Shown piece after piece: positions 50,181 to 59,710 of a stretch of 64,000 nucleotides of DNA. Every line of letters starts with the position of its first letter. The first letter of the stretch is position 1. Origin of the DNA: Alloyangia mangrovi (GTDB lineage: Bacteria > Pseudomonadota > Alphaproteobacteria > Rhodobacterales > Rhodobacteraceae); assembly GCF_002300555.2 (NCBI RefSeq), contig NZ_NTHN02000003.1, forward strand, positions 1 through 64,000. Reading direction: 5' to 3'. The notes beneath the pieces were generated by a model. That model searched no databases and had not been told where the DNA came from. It worked only from the letters and a program-made list of their open reading frames with translations. The translations under genes and the position numbers were made by a program.

Positions 50181-50757
50181 GTCGATGCTTGAGCCGGTGA
50201 GCCCGCTGATGGGCGCCATTTCCGAAGGTGCGCTGACGGTGCGGGACGCGGGGCCGACGGGGATGATCGCGCTGCGCGGGGACCTCTCCGATCCCGCCTT
50301 CACCGGGCCGGTCGAAGCGTTGGCGGGCGTGCCGGTGCCGGGCGTCTGGCAGGCCAGCGGCAGCGACACCCGCGCGCTGCTGTGGATGTCGCCGGACGAG
50401 CTCTTGCTCCTCATGCCCTATGGCGAGCCCCGTAGCGCGGCGCCAAGGCTGCAGGCCGAGCTTGACGGGCAGGGCGTGTTCGCGCTGGTGCAGGACGTTT
50501 CGGACATGCGCGTGCGGCTGAAGATCGAGGGCTCGCAGATGCGCGAGGCGCTGGCGCGGCTGACGCCCGCCGACGTCTCGCCCGCGGCATTCCGCGCCGG
50601 TAGCCTGCGCCGCACCCGCATCGCCCAGGCCGCTGCGGCGATCTACGTGCTGTCGGAGGAGCGAGCCGAGGTCTTCTGCTTCCGCTCCGTGGCGGACTAT
50701 GCCTTCAGGCTGCTGAGTGGGGCGGCGCGGAATGCTCCGGATTTCGAATATTTCTGA
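50173..50757 (+). CDS. soxG: Sarcosine oxidase, gamma subunit
   Basis: 194 residues. Conserved LWMSPDELLLLMPYG and VFALVQDVSDMRVRLKIEG are typical of the small, GcvT-like gamma subunit. Its start overlaps the 3' end of soxA, so it is translated with it. Completes the soxB, D, A, G set. Confidence 0.92.
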   Translation: MPESMLEPVSPLMGAISEGALTVRDAGPTGMIALRGDLSDPAFTGPVEALAGVPVPGVWQASGSDTRALLWMSPDELLLLMPYGEPRSAAPRLQAELDGQGVFALVQDVSDMRVRLKIEGSQMREALARLTPADVSPAAFRAGSLRRTRIAQAAAAIYVLSEERAEVFCFRSVADYAFRLLSGAARNAPDFEYF

Positions 50758-50831
50758 GCGGCCCCGCATTGCGCCCGGAGGCGGGCCCCCGTAGCGTCGG
50801 CAACGGCGATGTTTCAGGAAGGGGCCACCGG

Positions 50832-51341
50832 ATGAGAGTATTTGCGCAGTCCGTTGCCCTTTGCCTGGGTCTTGTTGCCCTGCAGGCGGCTCCGGGGGTG
50901 GCGGGATCGGTGCCTGAGCGCCTCTTGCTTGCGGTGGAGGAACCTATTGCCGGCCAGTTCGTTTCCAAGCAGGCGGTGGGCTACCTGTGCCAGATCGACG
51001 TGCCCTACAGCCAGCGCTGGGTGCCGCCGATCCTGTTCATTGCCCATGACCCCGAAACCGGGCGGGTGGTGGTCTCGGATCCCATCGCGCTGTTTCACAA
51101 CGCAGGGCTGCCGGTGACGGGCAAGCGTGCCTCCGAGAGCCCCGCTCGGATCAGTTTCACCTGGAATTATCCCGTGGGCTTGAACGCGCAGCAGACCCGC
51201 AAGATGCTCTACCGCGCCAGCATCGAGAAGGCGAGCGGCAGGGCCACTGTAACCGCCATCCCGGCGGGATTTGATTCGGTCTTTCAGGCGGTTGGTCGAT
51301 GCGAGGCGCAGGCGCTCGAGGAGCTCTCCGCACAGCCCTGA
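50832..51341 (+). CDS. Secreted protein of unknown function
   Basis: 169 residues. A signal peptide (FAQSVALCLGLVALQAAPGVAG) is followed by a domain with a Cys pair (GYLCQIDV and VGRCEAQALEE) that may form a disulfide. No known family recognised. It lies between soxG and sodB, with no sign of an operon with either. Confidence 0.6.
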   Translation: MRVFAQSVALCLGLVALQAAPGVAGSVPERLLLAVEEPIAGQFVSKQAVGYLCQIDVPYSQRWVPPILFIAHDPETGRVVVSDPIALFHNAGLPVTGKRASESPARISFTWNYPVGLNAQQTRKMLYRASIEKASGRATVTAIPAGFDSVFQAVGRCEAQALEELSAQP

Positions 51342-51365
51342 GTGCAATGGTACACCATACTTCGC

Positions 51366-51393
51366 TTGACCTCGCCGATGGCAGGTCTAGGAA
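51366..51393 (+). promoter_or_regulatory. Candidate sigma70 promoter of sodB
   Basis: TTGACC (51366-51371) and TAGGAA (51388-51393) are 16 bases apart, 37 bases before the sodB start. The -35 is good, the -10 weak. Confidence 0.4.
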
Positions 51394-51430
51394 TACTGGC
51401 AAACTCACCGACAGGCGAAAGGAAACGCAT

Positions 51431-52030
51431 ATGTCCTTCGAACTTCCCGATCTTCCCTATGCTCACGATGCACTCGCGTCCAAGGGCATGTCCAAGGAAA
51501 CGCTGGAGTATCACCACGACCTGCACCACAACGCCTATGTCACCACGCTGAACAAGCTGGTCGAGGGGACCGAATGGGCCGGCAAGTCGCTCGAAGAGAT
51601 CGTCAAAGGCACCTACCAGGCCGGTGCGGTTGCCCAGAACGGCATCTTCAACAACGCCTCGCAGCACTGGAACCACACCCAGTTCTGGGAAATGATGGGC
51701 CCGGGCGAGAACGCTCTGCCGGGTGAGCTGGAAAAGGCAATCGTCGAGTCCTTCGGCACCTTCGACAAGTTCAAGGAAGACTTCGCCGCGGCCGGCGCCG
51801 GCCAGTTCGGCTCGGGCTGGGCCTGGCTGGTCAAGGACACCGACGGTGGCCTGAAGATCACCAAGACCGAGAACGGCGTGAACCCGCTGTGCTTCGGCCA
51901 GACCGCGCTGCTCGGCTGCGACGTGTGGGAGCACTCCTACTACATCGACTTCCGCAACAAGCGTCCTGCCTACCTGGCGAACTTCCTCGACAACCTGGTG
52001 AACTGGGAAAACGTGGCTTCGCGCCTGTGA
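51431..52030 (+). CDS. sodB: Superoxide dismutase, Fe/Mn family
   Basis: 199 residues. Metal ligands in the standard order: His in TLEYHHDLHHNAYV, His in NASQHWNHTQFW, and Asp and His in LLGCDVWEHSYYIDF. The length and GQFGSGWAWLV fit the iron-type group, but metal use cannot be fixed by sequence alone. The start is the ATG at 51431. A hairpin follows at 52056. Confidence 0.95.
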   Translation: MSFELPDLPYAHDALASKGMSKETLEYHHDLHHNAYVTTLNKLVEGTEWAGKSLEEIVKGTYQAGAVAQNGIFNNASQHWNHTQFWEMMGPGENALPGELEKAIVESFGTFDKFKEDFAAAGAGQFGSGWAWLVKDTDGGLKITKTENGVNPLCFGQTALLGCDVWEHSYYIDFRNKRPAYLANFLDNLVNWENVASRL

Positions 52031-52055
52031 TCTGCTGACCCAGGTCGAGATAGCG

Positions 52056-52086
52056 ACGCCCCGTGCCGGAAGGTGCGGGGCGTTTG
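52056..52086 (+). terminator. Terminator after sodB
   Basis: ACGCCCCG (52056-52063) and CGGGGCGT (52076-52083) pair around a 12-base loop, followed by TTGCATTT. Confidence 0.75.
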
Positions 52087-52164
52087 CATTTGAGCCCGGC
52101 TTGCACCGCGCTCTTCTGCGGCGTAGCAACGTGGCGCACCGCTTAGACCGCCCACGGAGGCCCC

Positions 52165-52917
52165 ATGTCCGGTTTTGTCAGTTTCGTCTCTTCCGGTCCC
52201 GGGGATCCCGACCTGCTGACCGTGCGGGCGCTTAAGTGCCTGCAAAAGGCAGATGCGGTGCTTTACGACGATCTCGCCTCCGGGCCGATCCTCGATCTCT
52301 GCGCCGAGGGCACCGAGATGGTCGCGGTCGGGAAGCGGGCGGGCTGCCCCTCGCCAAAACAGGAATTCGTCAGCGCGCTGCTGGTCCAGCACGCACTGGC
52401 CGGCCAGCACGTGGTGCGTCTGAAGTCCGGTGATGCGGGCATCTTCGGCCGGCTCGAGGAAGAGATCGCCGCGGTGACCGAGGCGGGGATCCCCTTCGAG
52501 GTGGTGCCGGGTGTGACGTCCGCCTCGGCCGCTGCCGCGGCGGCAGCGATGCCGCTGACCCGCCGTCTCACCGCGCGCCGCCTGCAATTCGTCACCGGCC
52601 ATGATGTCACCGGCGCCTTGCCCGAAGAGATGAACATGGCGGCGCTGGCGGATCCCGAGGCGGTGACCTGCCTCTACATGGGTCGGCGCACCTTCTCGAA
52701 GCTGGCCGAGCGGCTGATCGCCGCCGGCATGCCGCCCGAGACCCCCGCGCTGATGGCCGAGAATGTCAGCAAGGAGGGGCAGCGCATGGTCTCCTCGACT
52801 GTGGCAGAGCTGGGCGAGGCGCTGCGCGAAGCGCCAAGCCGGGCCGTGGTGATGATCCTTTACGGCGCGCTCGGAACGCCGGTGCTCGACGCGGCGGAGC
52901 GCATTCCCCCCGCCTGA
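52165..52917 (+). CDS. cobA: Uroporphyrinogen-III C-methyltransferase
   Basis: 250 residues. SAM-dependent methylation of uroporphyrinogen III to precorrin-2, on the way to siroheme or cobalamin. The SUMT motifs are SSGPGDPDLLTVRALKCLQK, ADAVLYDDLAS, VRLKSGDAGIFGRLEEE and VVPGVTSASAAAA. Lone gene. The product is needed by MetH (vitamin B12) or siroheme enzymes. Confidence 0.93.
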   Translation: MSGFVSFVSSGPGDPDLLTVRALKCLQKADAVLYDDLASGPILDLCAEGTEMVAVGKRAGCPSPKQEFVSALLVQHALAGQHVVRLKSGDAGIFGRLEEEIAAVTEAGIPFEVVPGVTSASAAAAAAAMPLTRRLTARRLQFVTGHDVTGALPEEMNMAALADPEAVTCLYMGRRTFSKLAERLIAAGMPPETPALMAENVSKEGQRMVSSTVAELGEALREAPSRAVVMILYGALGTPVLDAAERIPPA

Positions 52918-53011
52918 GCCCGCCCTGACGCAACGTTCCGCGCCGCTGCGCTGGACGGGGCGCAGGACCTGCGGTTCAACTCCGCCCCGAGGATAATTCG
53001 GGAGGAGTATC

Positions 53012-53780
53012 ATGCAGATCGGTGCAACAACGGTGGCCGTGGTGTCGGGCGGAGCCTCGGGGCTCGGTGCGGCGACGGCGGCGCGGCTGGCAGGACTTGG
53101 CGCAAAGGTGACGCTGCTCGACAAGGATGCCGAGCGCGGACCGGTGACGGCGCAGGAGATTGGCGGGCGGTTCGTCGAGACCGATGTGACCGACCCGGCG
53201 AGCATCTCCGCCGCGCTGGCCGAGGTGATGGAGGCCGAGGGCGCGCTGCATGTGGCGGTGAGCTGCGCGGGCGTCGCGCCGGGCGCCAAGACCGTCTCGC
53301 GCGGGGAGCCGCATGACCCCACAGTCTTTGCCCGGACCATCGCAATCAACCTGACCGGAACCTTCAACCTCGCCTCGCAGGCGGCGGCGCTCATGGCAAA
53401 GAACGAGCCCCCCCGATGCGGACGGCAACCGCGGGGTGATCGTCAACACCGCCTCTGTCGCGGCCTACGAGGGGCAGGTGGGGCAGGTGGCCTATGCGGC
53501 CTCGAAGGGCGGCGTGGTGGGGATGACCCTGCCCATGGCGCGCGATCTGGCCTCGCTGGGGATCCGTGTCTGTGCCATCGCGCCGGGGCTGTTCCTGACG
53601 CCGATGATGCAGGGGCTGCCGCAGGAGGTGCAGGACAGCCTGGGCCAGCAGGTGCCCTTCCCGGCGCGGCTCGGCAACCCGTCGGAATACGCCGCGCTGG
53701 TGCAGCATATCGTCGAGAACCCGATGCTGAACGGCGAGGTGATCCGCCTCGACGGGGCGATCCGCATGGCAGCGCGCTGA
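53012..53780 (+). CDS. Short-chain dehydrogenase, HSD10/3-hydroxyacyl-CoA dehydrogenase-like, frameshifted
   Basis: The NAD(P)-binding [20 protein letters not shown] and the catalytic region [13 protein letters not shown] (YxxxK) sit in different frames. Removing one C from the C7 run at 53408-53414 joins them (AKNEP then [11 protein letters not shown]) and gives 255 residues in whole codons, the usual size for this family. As written, the gene would be inactive. It lies 94 bases after cobA and 110 before the luciferase-like gene. Confidence 0.8.
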
Positions 53781-53890
53781 GCCTGTTTGTGCAGGCGCAC
53801 AGGCGAAGCGTTGCTTTGTGCGTCTGCGCAGGGTGACCCTGCGGGGATGCGGCTCCTATATCTGGCACCAACACGACCTAGAGGTGCCGC

Positions 53891-54910
53891 ATGACCCGCA
53901 TTCCCTTCAGCCTTCTTGATCTCTCGCCGGTGCCCGAGGGCAGCACCCCGGCGCAGGCGCTGGCCAACACGCTCGATCTGGCGCGCCACGCCGAGGATTG
54001 GGGGTACCAGCGCTACTGGCTCGCCGAGCATCACAACATGCGCGGTATCGCCTCGGCGGCGACGGCGGTGGTGATCGGGCAGGTGGCTGCAGAGACCAAG
54101 ACCATTCGCGTCGGCGCTGGCGGCATCATGCTGCCCAACCACGCGCCGCTGGTCATCGCCGAGCAGTTCGGCACGCTCGAGACGCTGTTCCCGGGGCGCA
54201 TCGACCTGGGTCTCGGCCGCGCGCCGGGATCGGACCAGGTGACCGCGATGGCGCTGCGCCGGAACATGAGCACCGCCGCCGACCGCTTTCCCGAGGACGT
54301 GATCGAACTGCTGGGCTACTTCCAGGAAGCTGACGAGACCCAGTCGGTAATTGCCGTGCCGGGCGAGGGCACCCATGTGCCGGTCTGGATGCTGGGCTCC
54401 TCGCTCTATGGCGCGCAGCTAGCGGCGCATCTCGGGCTGCCCTATGCCTTCGCCTCGCATTTTGCGCCTGATGCGCTCGAACAGGCCATCGAGGTCTACC
54501 GGACCCGGTTCCAGCCCGGCATCACCCGGGAGCCGCGCTTCATGCTGGCCGCCAACGTCTGGGCGGCAGAGACCACCGAAGAGGCGATCCGGCTGAAGAG
54601 TTCGCAACAGCAGGCCTTCATCAACCTGCGCACCGGGCGCCCGGGGCGGCTGCCGCGGCCGGTGGCCGACATCTCGGCGCAGACAGATCCGCGCTATCTC
54701 GCCGCGGCCAACTCGGCGCTGCGTGTCTCGGCGGCAGGGGATCGCGACAAGGTCGGAGAGGAGCTCGAGGCGCTGATCGCGCGCTACCAGCCGGACGAGC
54801 TGATCCTTACCGGGATGATCCACGATCCCGCCGCGCGCCTGCGCAGTTTTGAGATCGCCGCAGAGGTGCTCGGACAGGAAAAAGGCGCAGCGACCGAACG
54901 CTGCGCCTGA
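53891..54910 (+). CDS. LLM-class flavin-dependent monooxygenase
   Basis: 339 residues. The bacterial luciferase-like barrel is recognisable from [15 protein letters not shown] and [18 protein letters not shown]. The segments [19 protein letters not shown] and [12 protein letters not shown] are the FMN/phosphate-binding region of the MsnO8-type branch. Substrate unknown. The start is the ATG at 53891. Confidence 0.9.
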   Translation: MTRIPFSLLDLSPVPEGSTPAQALANTLDLARHAEDWGYQRYWLAEHHNMRGIASAATAVVIGQVAAETKTIRVGAGGIMLPNHAPLVIAEQFGTLETLFPGRIDLGLGRAPGSDQVTAMALRRNMSTAADRFPEDVIELLGYFQEADETQSVIAVPGEGTHVPVWMLGSSLYGAQLAAHLGLPYAFASHFAPDALEQAIEVYRTRFQPGITREPRFMLAANVWAAETTEEAIRLKSSQQQAFINLRTGRPGRLPRPVADISAQTDPRYLAAANSALRVSAAGDRDKVGEELEALIARYQPDELILTGMIHDPAARLRSFEIAAEVLGQEKGAATERCA

Positions 54911-54944
54911 TCCGGGGTCTTGCTGTGCGCCGGGCCTAGGGGGC

Positions 54945-56030
54945 CTAGGGCTTGGCGCGCATCGACTGGATCTGCGTCTGCAGCCGCGCCAGCACCGCCG
55001 ACAGGAGCATGCTCTCGCGGGTGCTCTGCTCTTCGCGGGGATAGACCATCTGGCCATCCGCCAGCGCCGTCGCCGCGCGGATAAGGCGCTGGAACGGGCG
55101 GGTGAGGTAGTGGAAAAGCAGCAGCGTCGCGATCAGGACGCTCAACCCGACGGCCGCGAGGATCATGTTGATGTGCTTCACGAACTGCGGGAAGGCGGCG
55201 CCGAAGCTGTCCTCGCGGACATCGACGATCAGGGTCCAGCCGAAGCCGGGCATGGTGTTGAGCGTGAAGTTCGGGAGAACCGCGTAAAGGTGCCCGGCGT
55301 CGCTGCGATGCAGCCGCGTGCGGTCGGCATCGGGGCGACCGGCAAGGATCAAGCCCTCGACGCGGGCGGGCAGGTCGCTTCCGGCCTCGGGGCGTGTGTC
55401 GACCAGCGTCTGCCCCTTGCGGTCGCGGATGAGCGCGCTGAGCTCGAGCTCATGCGCCGCCTCGGCCATGTAGTCGGCCACCCAGGAAATGCGCACGCTG
55501 TAGACCGCGACCGCCTGGGTGTTGCCGAAGCTGTCCTTCACCGGCATCGACAGGTTGATGAGGCTGATTTCCGCGTCGGTGCCCTCGTTCTTGGTATAGG
55601 CCGTGCCGACGGTCTCGCCGCTGAAGCCGGCCCGGAACCAGTTGCGCTGCGAGACGTCCTGGCCAAGGCGCTCGCCGCGGGAGCCGGCGATGACCACCCC
55701 GTCGGCCGAGGCGAAGCCGACCCACGCAATCTGTCCGCCTGCGCGCACCACGGCATTGGCGAAGTCCTGCATCTCGGCTGGCTCGGCATAGGAGGTCCGG
55801 GCGGCGACGGCACGCAGCGAGTCCCATTCCCGGCTGATCGCCTTGTTGAAGGTCTGCGCCAGCGCCTGCGCGCCGCGCAGACCGAGTTCGCGCTGAAGTT
55901 GCACCTGGTATTCCTGCGCCTGCCAGCGGACGCCGAAGATTGCCGCGGCGGTGGCGGTGACCAGGACGAGGCCGAGAACCCCAAGAAAAGAGGTGTTCAT
56001 CTTCGGGTGACGATCGAGGCGATCCGGCAT
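54945..56030 (-). CDS. dCache-HAMP sensor protein lacking an output domain
   Basis: 361 residues from ATG 56030. Membrane segment 1 near residues 12-34 (GVLGLVLVTATAAAIFGVRW). A periplasmic double-Cache domain follows (WVGFASADGVVIAGSRGERL, GFGWTLIVDVREDSFGA). Membrane segment 2 is INMILAAVGLSVLIATLLLF, then a HAMP-like helix (LTRPFQRLIRAATALADGQM). The protein ends about 30 residues later, with no kinase, cyclase, GGDEF or methyl-accepting domain. It may signal through a separate partner. Confidence 0.8.
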   Translation of the reverse strand: MPDRLDRHPKMNTSFLGVLGLVLVTATAAAIFGVRWQAQEYQVQLQRELGLRGAQALAQTFNKAISREWDSLRAVAARTSYAEPAEMQDFANAVVRAGGQIAWVGFASADGVVIAGSRGERLGQDVSQRNWFRAGFSGETVGTAYTKNEGTDAEISLINLSMPVKDSFGNTQAVAVYSVRISWVADYMAEAAHELELSALIRDRKGQTLVDTRPEAGSDLPARVEGLILAGRPDADRTRLHRSDAGHLYAVLPNFTLNTMPGFGWTLIVDVREDSFGAAFPQFVKHINMILAAVGLSVLIATLLLFHYLTRPFQRLIRAATALADGQMVYPREEQSTRESMLLSAVLARLQTQIQSMRAKP

Positions 56031-56510
56031 GGGGTACCCTTTCTCACTGACGCAAACTGCTCGACGCCTTGCGGTGCCGGAGAGGCTGGCTTGGGCGTTC
56101 TTGGTTAACTGATTGTTAGATGCAGGCCGGGGAAAAACTGTGATTGAACTGTGACCGAAATGGGTCAAATCCGCCCTGAGACGACGGGATTGTTGAGCGG
56201 AACCGCGCGAGTGTCGGCGTCGCGACATATCTTCCGGCGCTCTGTCGCGAAGGCGACTGTGATGGCCCGGTGCGACTCGGCTTGCCTGCGGTCACGGGGC
56301 CGGGACAGGCGCACTCCTGCGGGTGCCTTTCAATTTGCGGGGAGTGAGGGGTGGCGCGGCGGGTCCATCATAGGTGGACGCCTTTCGTGACGGTCACCCT
56401 GGCTTCATGGAGCAGGGCGTCACTTCTCAGGTGCGCCGGGCGGTGACGGCGGCGGCTTTGAAACCAGAGGCCCGCAGCACTCGCAAGGGCGGACCCGGGC
56501 AGGGCGGCGG
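56031..56510. other. Non-coding stretch between the Cache gene and the acyltransferase gene
   Basis: No convincing gene. It carries the upstream region of the minus-strand Cache gene. A direct repeat AACTGTGA occurs at 56136-56143 and 56147-56154, 11 bases apart, near AT-richer sequence where its promoter should lie. The rest is GC-rich with nothing recognised. Confidence 0.5.
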
Positions 56511-58448
56511 TCAGTAGCCCGAATCTTTCAGTACCGTCTCGAGCAGTGGCATGAGCGCATATTGCGCGCCCTTGTCGGTGAAATGGGTCCGGTCCGAGAG
56601 CAGCGGCACGCCCGCGTGCACGAAGTGGCAAAGATCGCCGCTGCAGAAGCCCTCTCCGGGATCGACCGTCAGGCTGTCCTCCGGCAGGCTCTGTTCAAGC
56701 AGGGCGCGGATCTCGGACACCTGTGCGACGAAGGCCGCGCGACCCATCGTATAGTCGGTTCGGCTGCCATGGGTGCGCATCTGGCGGACGGCGCGGTCAC
56801 GGATGTCGACCTCCGGTCGCGGGTGCGGCTCGATCAGCAACAGCCGGGTTCCGGTCGCGGCGGCGGTCTGCGCGAAGTCCCTTCCGAAACTGTCGGTTGT
56901 CGCGGTCGCGCCGTCGGTCCGGACAAAGGAGAGTTTCCCTTGCGCCAGCTTGTTTTGAAAGGCTCCGGCGCTGATCACCAGATCGAAGCCCTGCGCCGCG
57001 ATGTAGTCGGTCACCCGGGAGATGAAGGCGGGACAGGGGACGGCGTCGATATCGTTGACGTGGTGCGCGCGATTGAGGGTGCAATGCGAGTGGGTGAACT
57101 GCTCGACCATGTATCCCTCGGCGGTGAGATAGCGGATCGCTGCCGGGCTGATCGAGCTCATCACGCTGTCGCCGACCAGTGCGACGCGGCCCTTGATGTG
57201 ACCCGTTGCAGGGAGGAAGCGGCAGGCGGGCACCGGCAGAACCGGCAGCGGATCGAGGCGGGTGAAGAGGCAGCGGCGCGGCCACTCGTGGAGCTTGAGG
57301 AAGGCCTGCTGCTCGGCGGTGTAGCGGCCCGGCATGCCGCCCCTGACATGGCCGAGTGCGCCGAAGACCACCGCCGCGACGATGAGCGCGGCGCTGAGCG
57401 ACAGAACCGCGGCCCGGCCGGGCAAGAGCGCGCCGGGACCGCGCCTGCGGAACGGCTGTTCGACGAAGCGCCAGCTCAGGTACGCCAGCGGCAGGCTGGC
57501 GGCGGCGATGGCCAGGAGGCTGCCCTGCGTCGGCGCCTCGAGGCTGTAGAGGCGGCCGAACGCGAGCAGCGGCTGGTGCCAGAGATAGGCGGAATAGCTG
57601 ATCAGCCCGATCCCCACCACAGGCGCGAGGGTCAGAAGGCGGCCTGCCCAGCCCTCGGGGGTGGCGAAAAGCAACACGAGGCAGCTCCCCGTCACTGGCA
57701 GCAGCGCATAGGCGGAGGGGAAGGGGGTGGACGTGTCGAAGACCAGGACCGAGGCGACGATTGCCCCGAGCCCCAGTGCGGCAAGCGGGCCGTTGCCGCG
57801 CTGCCCGTTGCGGAGGTGCCAGAGCGCGCAGAGCGTGCCGGCGAGCAGCTCCCAGGCGCGGAACGGCAGGAGGTAGAAGGCGGCGGCGGGGCTGCCGCGC
57901 ACCATGGCCATGCAGAGCGCAAGGCTGCCGAGCGCGACCAGCGCGATCACCGCCATCCTGCGCCGCATCGGCCAGCGCCAGAGTAGCAGCAGCGCGGGGG
58001 GAAGGAGGAGGTAGAACTGCTCCTCGACCCCGAGGCTCCAGCTGTGCAGCAGCGGCTTAAGCTCGGCGGCACTGTCGAAATAGTCTGCCTCGAGCCAGAA
58101 CAGTAGGTTCGAGACCGAGAGCGCGGCGGCGGCGACGCTTTGCGCGAAATCCTTCATCTCGAGCGGCAGCATCCAGGCCCAGGCGAAGGGAATGCAGCAA
58201 AGCATCACCAGCGCGAGGGCCGGGAGTATCCGGCGCGCGCGCCGTTCGTAGAAGCCGATGATCGAAAACCGTCCCTCTTGCAGCTCGCGGATCAGGATGC
58301 CACCGATCAGGTAGCCGGAAATGACGAAGAAGACATCGACACCGGTGAAACCACCCGGGAATATCCCGAGACCGGCGTGGAACAAGATCACCGGGAGCAC
58401 CGCGAAGGCGCGCAACCCGTCGATTTCACGTCTGTAGCCTGTACTCAT
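56511..58448 (-). CDS. Acyltransferase-3 / SGNH membrane O-acetyltransferase
   Basis: 645 residues. The N-terminal half is an OafA-type acyltransferase-3 with many membrane helices, the signature RREIDGLRAFAVLPVILFHA and WSLGVEEQFYLLLPPALLLL. The C-terminal half is a periplasmic SGNH esterase-like domain with GDSVMSSISPAAIRYL and a closing DRTHFTDKGAQYALM (catalytic Asp-x-x-His-like). Such fusions O-acetylate peptidoglycan, LPS O-antigen or exopolysaccharide. The start is ATG 58448. Confidence 0.9.
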   Translation of the reverse strand: MSTGYRREIDGLRAFAVLPVILFHAGLGIFPGGFTGVDVFFVISGYLIGGILIRELQEGRFSIIGFYERRARRILPALALVMLCCIPFAWAWMLPLEMKDFAQSVAAAALSVSNLLFWLEADYFDSAAELKPLLHSWSLGVEEQFYLLLPPALLLLWRWPMRRRMAVIALVALGSLALCMAMVRGSPAAAFYLLPFRAWELLAGTLCALWHLRNGQRGNGPLAALGLGAIVASVLVFDTSTPFPSAYALLPVTGSCLVLLFATPEGWAGRLLTLAPVVGIGLISYSAYLWHQPLLAFGRLYSLEAPTQGSLLAIAAASLPLAYLSWRFVEQPFRRRGPGALLPGRAAVLSLSAALIVAAVVFGALGHVRGGMPGRYTAEQQAFLKLHEWPRRCLFTRLDPLPVLPVPACRFLPATGHIKGRVALVGDSVMSSISPAAIRYLTAEGYMVEQFTHSHCTLNRAHHVNDIDAVPCPAFISRVTDYIAAQGFDLVISAGAFQNKLAQGKLSFVRTDGATATTDSFGRDFAQTAAATGTRLLLIEPHPRPEVDIRDRAVRQMRTHGSRTDYTMGRAAFVAQVSEIRALLEQSLPEDSLTVDPGEGFCSGDLCHFVHAGVPLLSDRTHFTDKGAQYALMPLLETVLKDSGY

Positions 58449-58806
58449 GACCCAAGACCAATGGAACTGCGGCACCGTCAGGGGGGCGGAGGTGCCCCGG
58501 TGCTATCTCCTGCCGGGCGCGCCCGACTCCTATGCGTGCGAAGGCTCTTTCCAATGAGGAGGGCTCCGGCGGTCCCAAGCCCATCCTCTTGTCAAAGAGA
58601 TAACTGGGTGTTGGTGAATATTCGGTAAACTGCAGAAGGCGCAAAGGTGGCGGTGCCAGGCCGCCATCAGGTGACCCGCCCCGCGGGACCGAGACGCCTC
58701 ACCGCGACGCGGCGCGAATTGCCGGTGTCCGGGGTCATCGGGGTGGCTGCCGTCTTCGCAGCAGGGCTCACTCCGATAGTCATCGCGATGAAATATTTGG
58801 GTGTTT
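58449..58806. other. Non-coding stretch before tRNA-Ile2
   Basis: No gene could be supported. It holds the upstream region of the minus-strand acyltransferase gene, with AT-richer sequence near 58600-58640 as a possible promoter site. No repeat of the hairpin-core family is present. Confidence 0.5.
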
Positions 58807-58883
58807 TGGTAGGCCCGGCAGGACTTGAACCCGCAACCAAGGCGTTATGAGCGCCCTGCTCTAACCAATTGAGCTACAGGCCC
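58807..58883 (-). tRNA. tRNA-Ile2 (anticodon CAU)
   Basis: Minus strand: acceptor arm GGGCCTG with CGGGCCT (one G-U and one U-G pair), D arm GCTCAATTGGTTAGAGC, anticodon loop CTCATAA (CAU), T arm GGTTCAAGTCC, discriminator A and encoded CCA at 58807-58809. The body (AGAGCAGGGCG...CTTGG) resembles E. coli tRNA-Ile(CAU), where C34 is converted to lysidine, rather than an elongator or initiator Met tRNA. Confidence 0.9.
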
Positions 58884-59218
58884 ACCGTGGCGCCTGAGTA
58901 GCATTCCCTCCACGCCGGTCAAGTGGCCTTGTGCCCATGCGCGTCATGCCGTCGCGCCGGGTCCGAGCGAGGACATGGCAGAACTTTCTGGAGACCGGCG
59001 CCTTTACCTCACGCAATCGTGCCCTAGGTCCACCCCTGTCAGCGGAATGCCGCTGTCTTGAGGGTTGCGCTTGGCGCGGCCCGGCGATGCCGGCGCGGGG
59101 GAGCCCCCGCGAGAGGGGTCGCGTTTCTTGGAAACTGCCGGGCCGAGGTCCGAGGCGGCTTCCGAGGCTACAATCTCGCAGGTCCGGAAGATCCGGGCCG
59201 CCCAAGACGGAGGGACCC

Positions 59219-59632
59219 ATGTTCACCAGGATCATGGTGCCGGTCGATCTCACGCATGTGGATCGTCTCGCAAAAGCGCTGAACGTGGCCGGAGACCTTG
59301 CCGCGCACTACGGGGCGCAGCTCGTCTACGTCGGAGTCACCGCGGCGACGCCATCGGCGATCGCGCATACGCCGGAGGAATACGGCGAGAGGCTTGCCGA
59401 TTTTGCCAAGGCGCAGGGGCTGGCTGCCGGGGTAACGGCAGGGGCGCATCCGGTCATCACCCATGACCCGGCGGTGGATCTCGATCCAGCGCTGGTCAAG
59501 GCCGTCGCCGAGACCGGCGCCGACCTCGTTGTCATGGCAAGCCACATCCCGGGCATCGCCGATCATTTCTGGCCCTCGAACGGCGGCACCATCGCCGCCC
59601 GGGCCAAGGTCTCGGTCATGGTGGTGCGCTGA
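59219..59632 (+). CDS. Universal stress protein (UspA family)
   Basis: 137 residues. It starts MFTRIMVPVDLTHVDRLAKA, the usual first strand, and ends with NGGTIAARAKVSVMVVR, close to the conserved nucleotide-binding G-G/S-x segment and last strand. The middle DLVVMASHIPGIADHFWPSN replaces the usual G-S-H-G-R sequence. It precedes the BCCT transporter by 78 bases on the same strand. Paired Usp and transporter genes are common and suggest a linked role. Confidence 0.88.
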   Translation: MFTRIMVPVDLTHVDRLAKALNVAGDLAAHYGAQLVYVGVTAATPSAIAHTPEEYGERLADFAKAQGLAAGVTAGAHPVITHDPAVDLDPALVKAVAETGADLVVMASHIPGIADHFWPSNGGTIAARAKVSVMVVR

Positions 59633-59710
59633 GTGCCTTAAGGCCGGAGCGTGCCGCCAGCGGCAGCCCGTAACAAGTTGAATGAAAATCAAGAATAGGA
59701 GGGTCCACGC

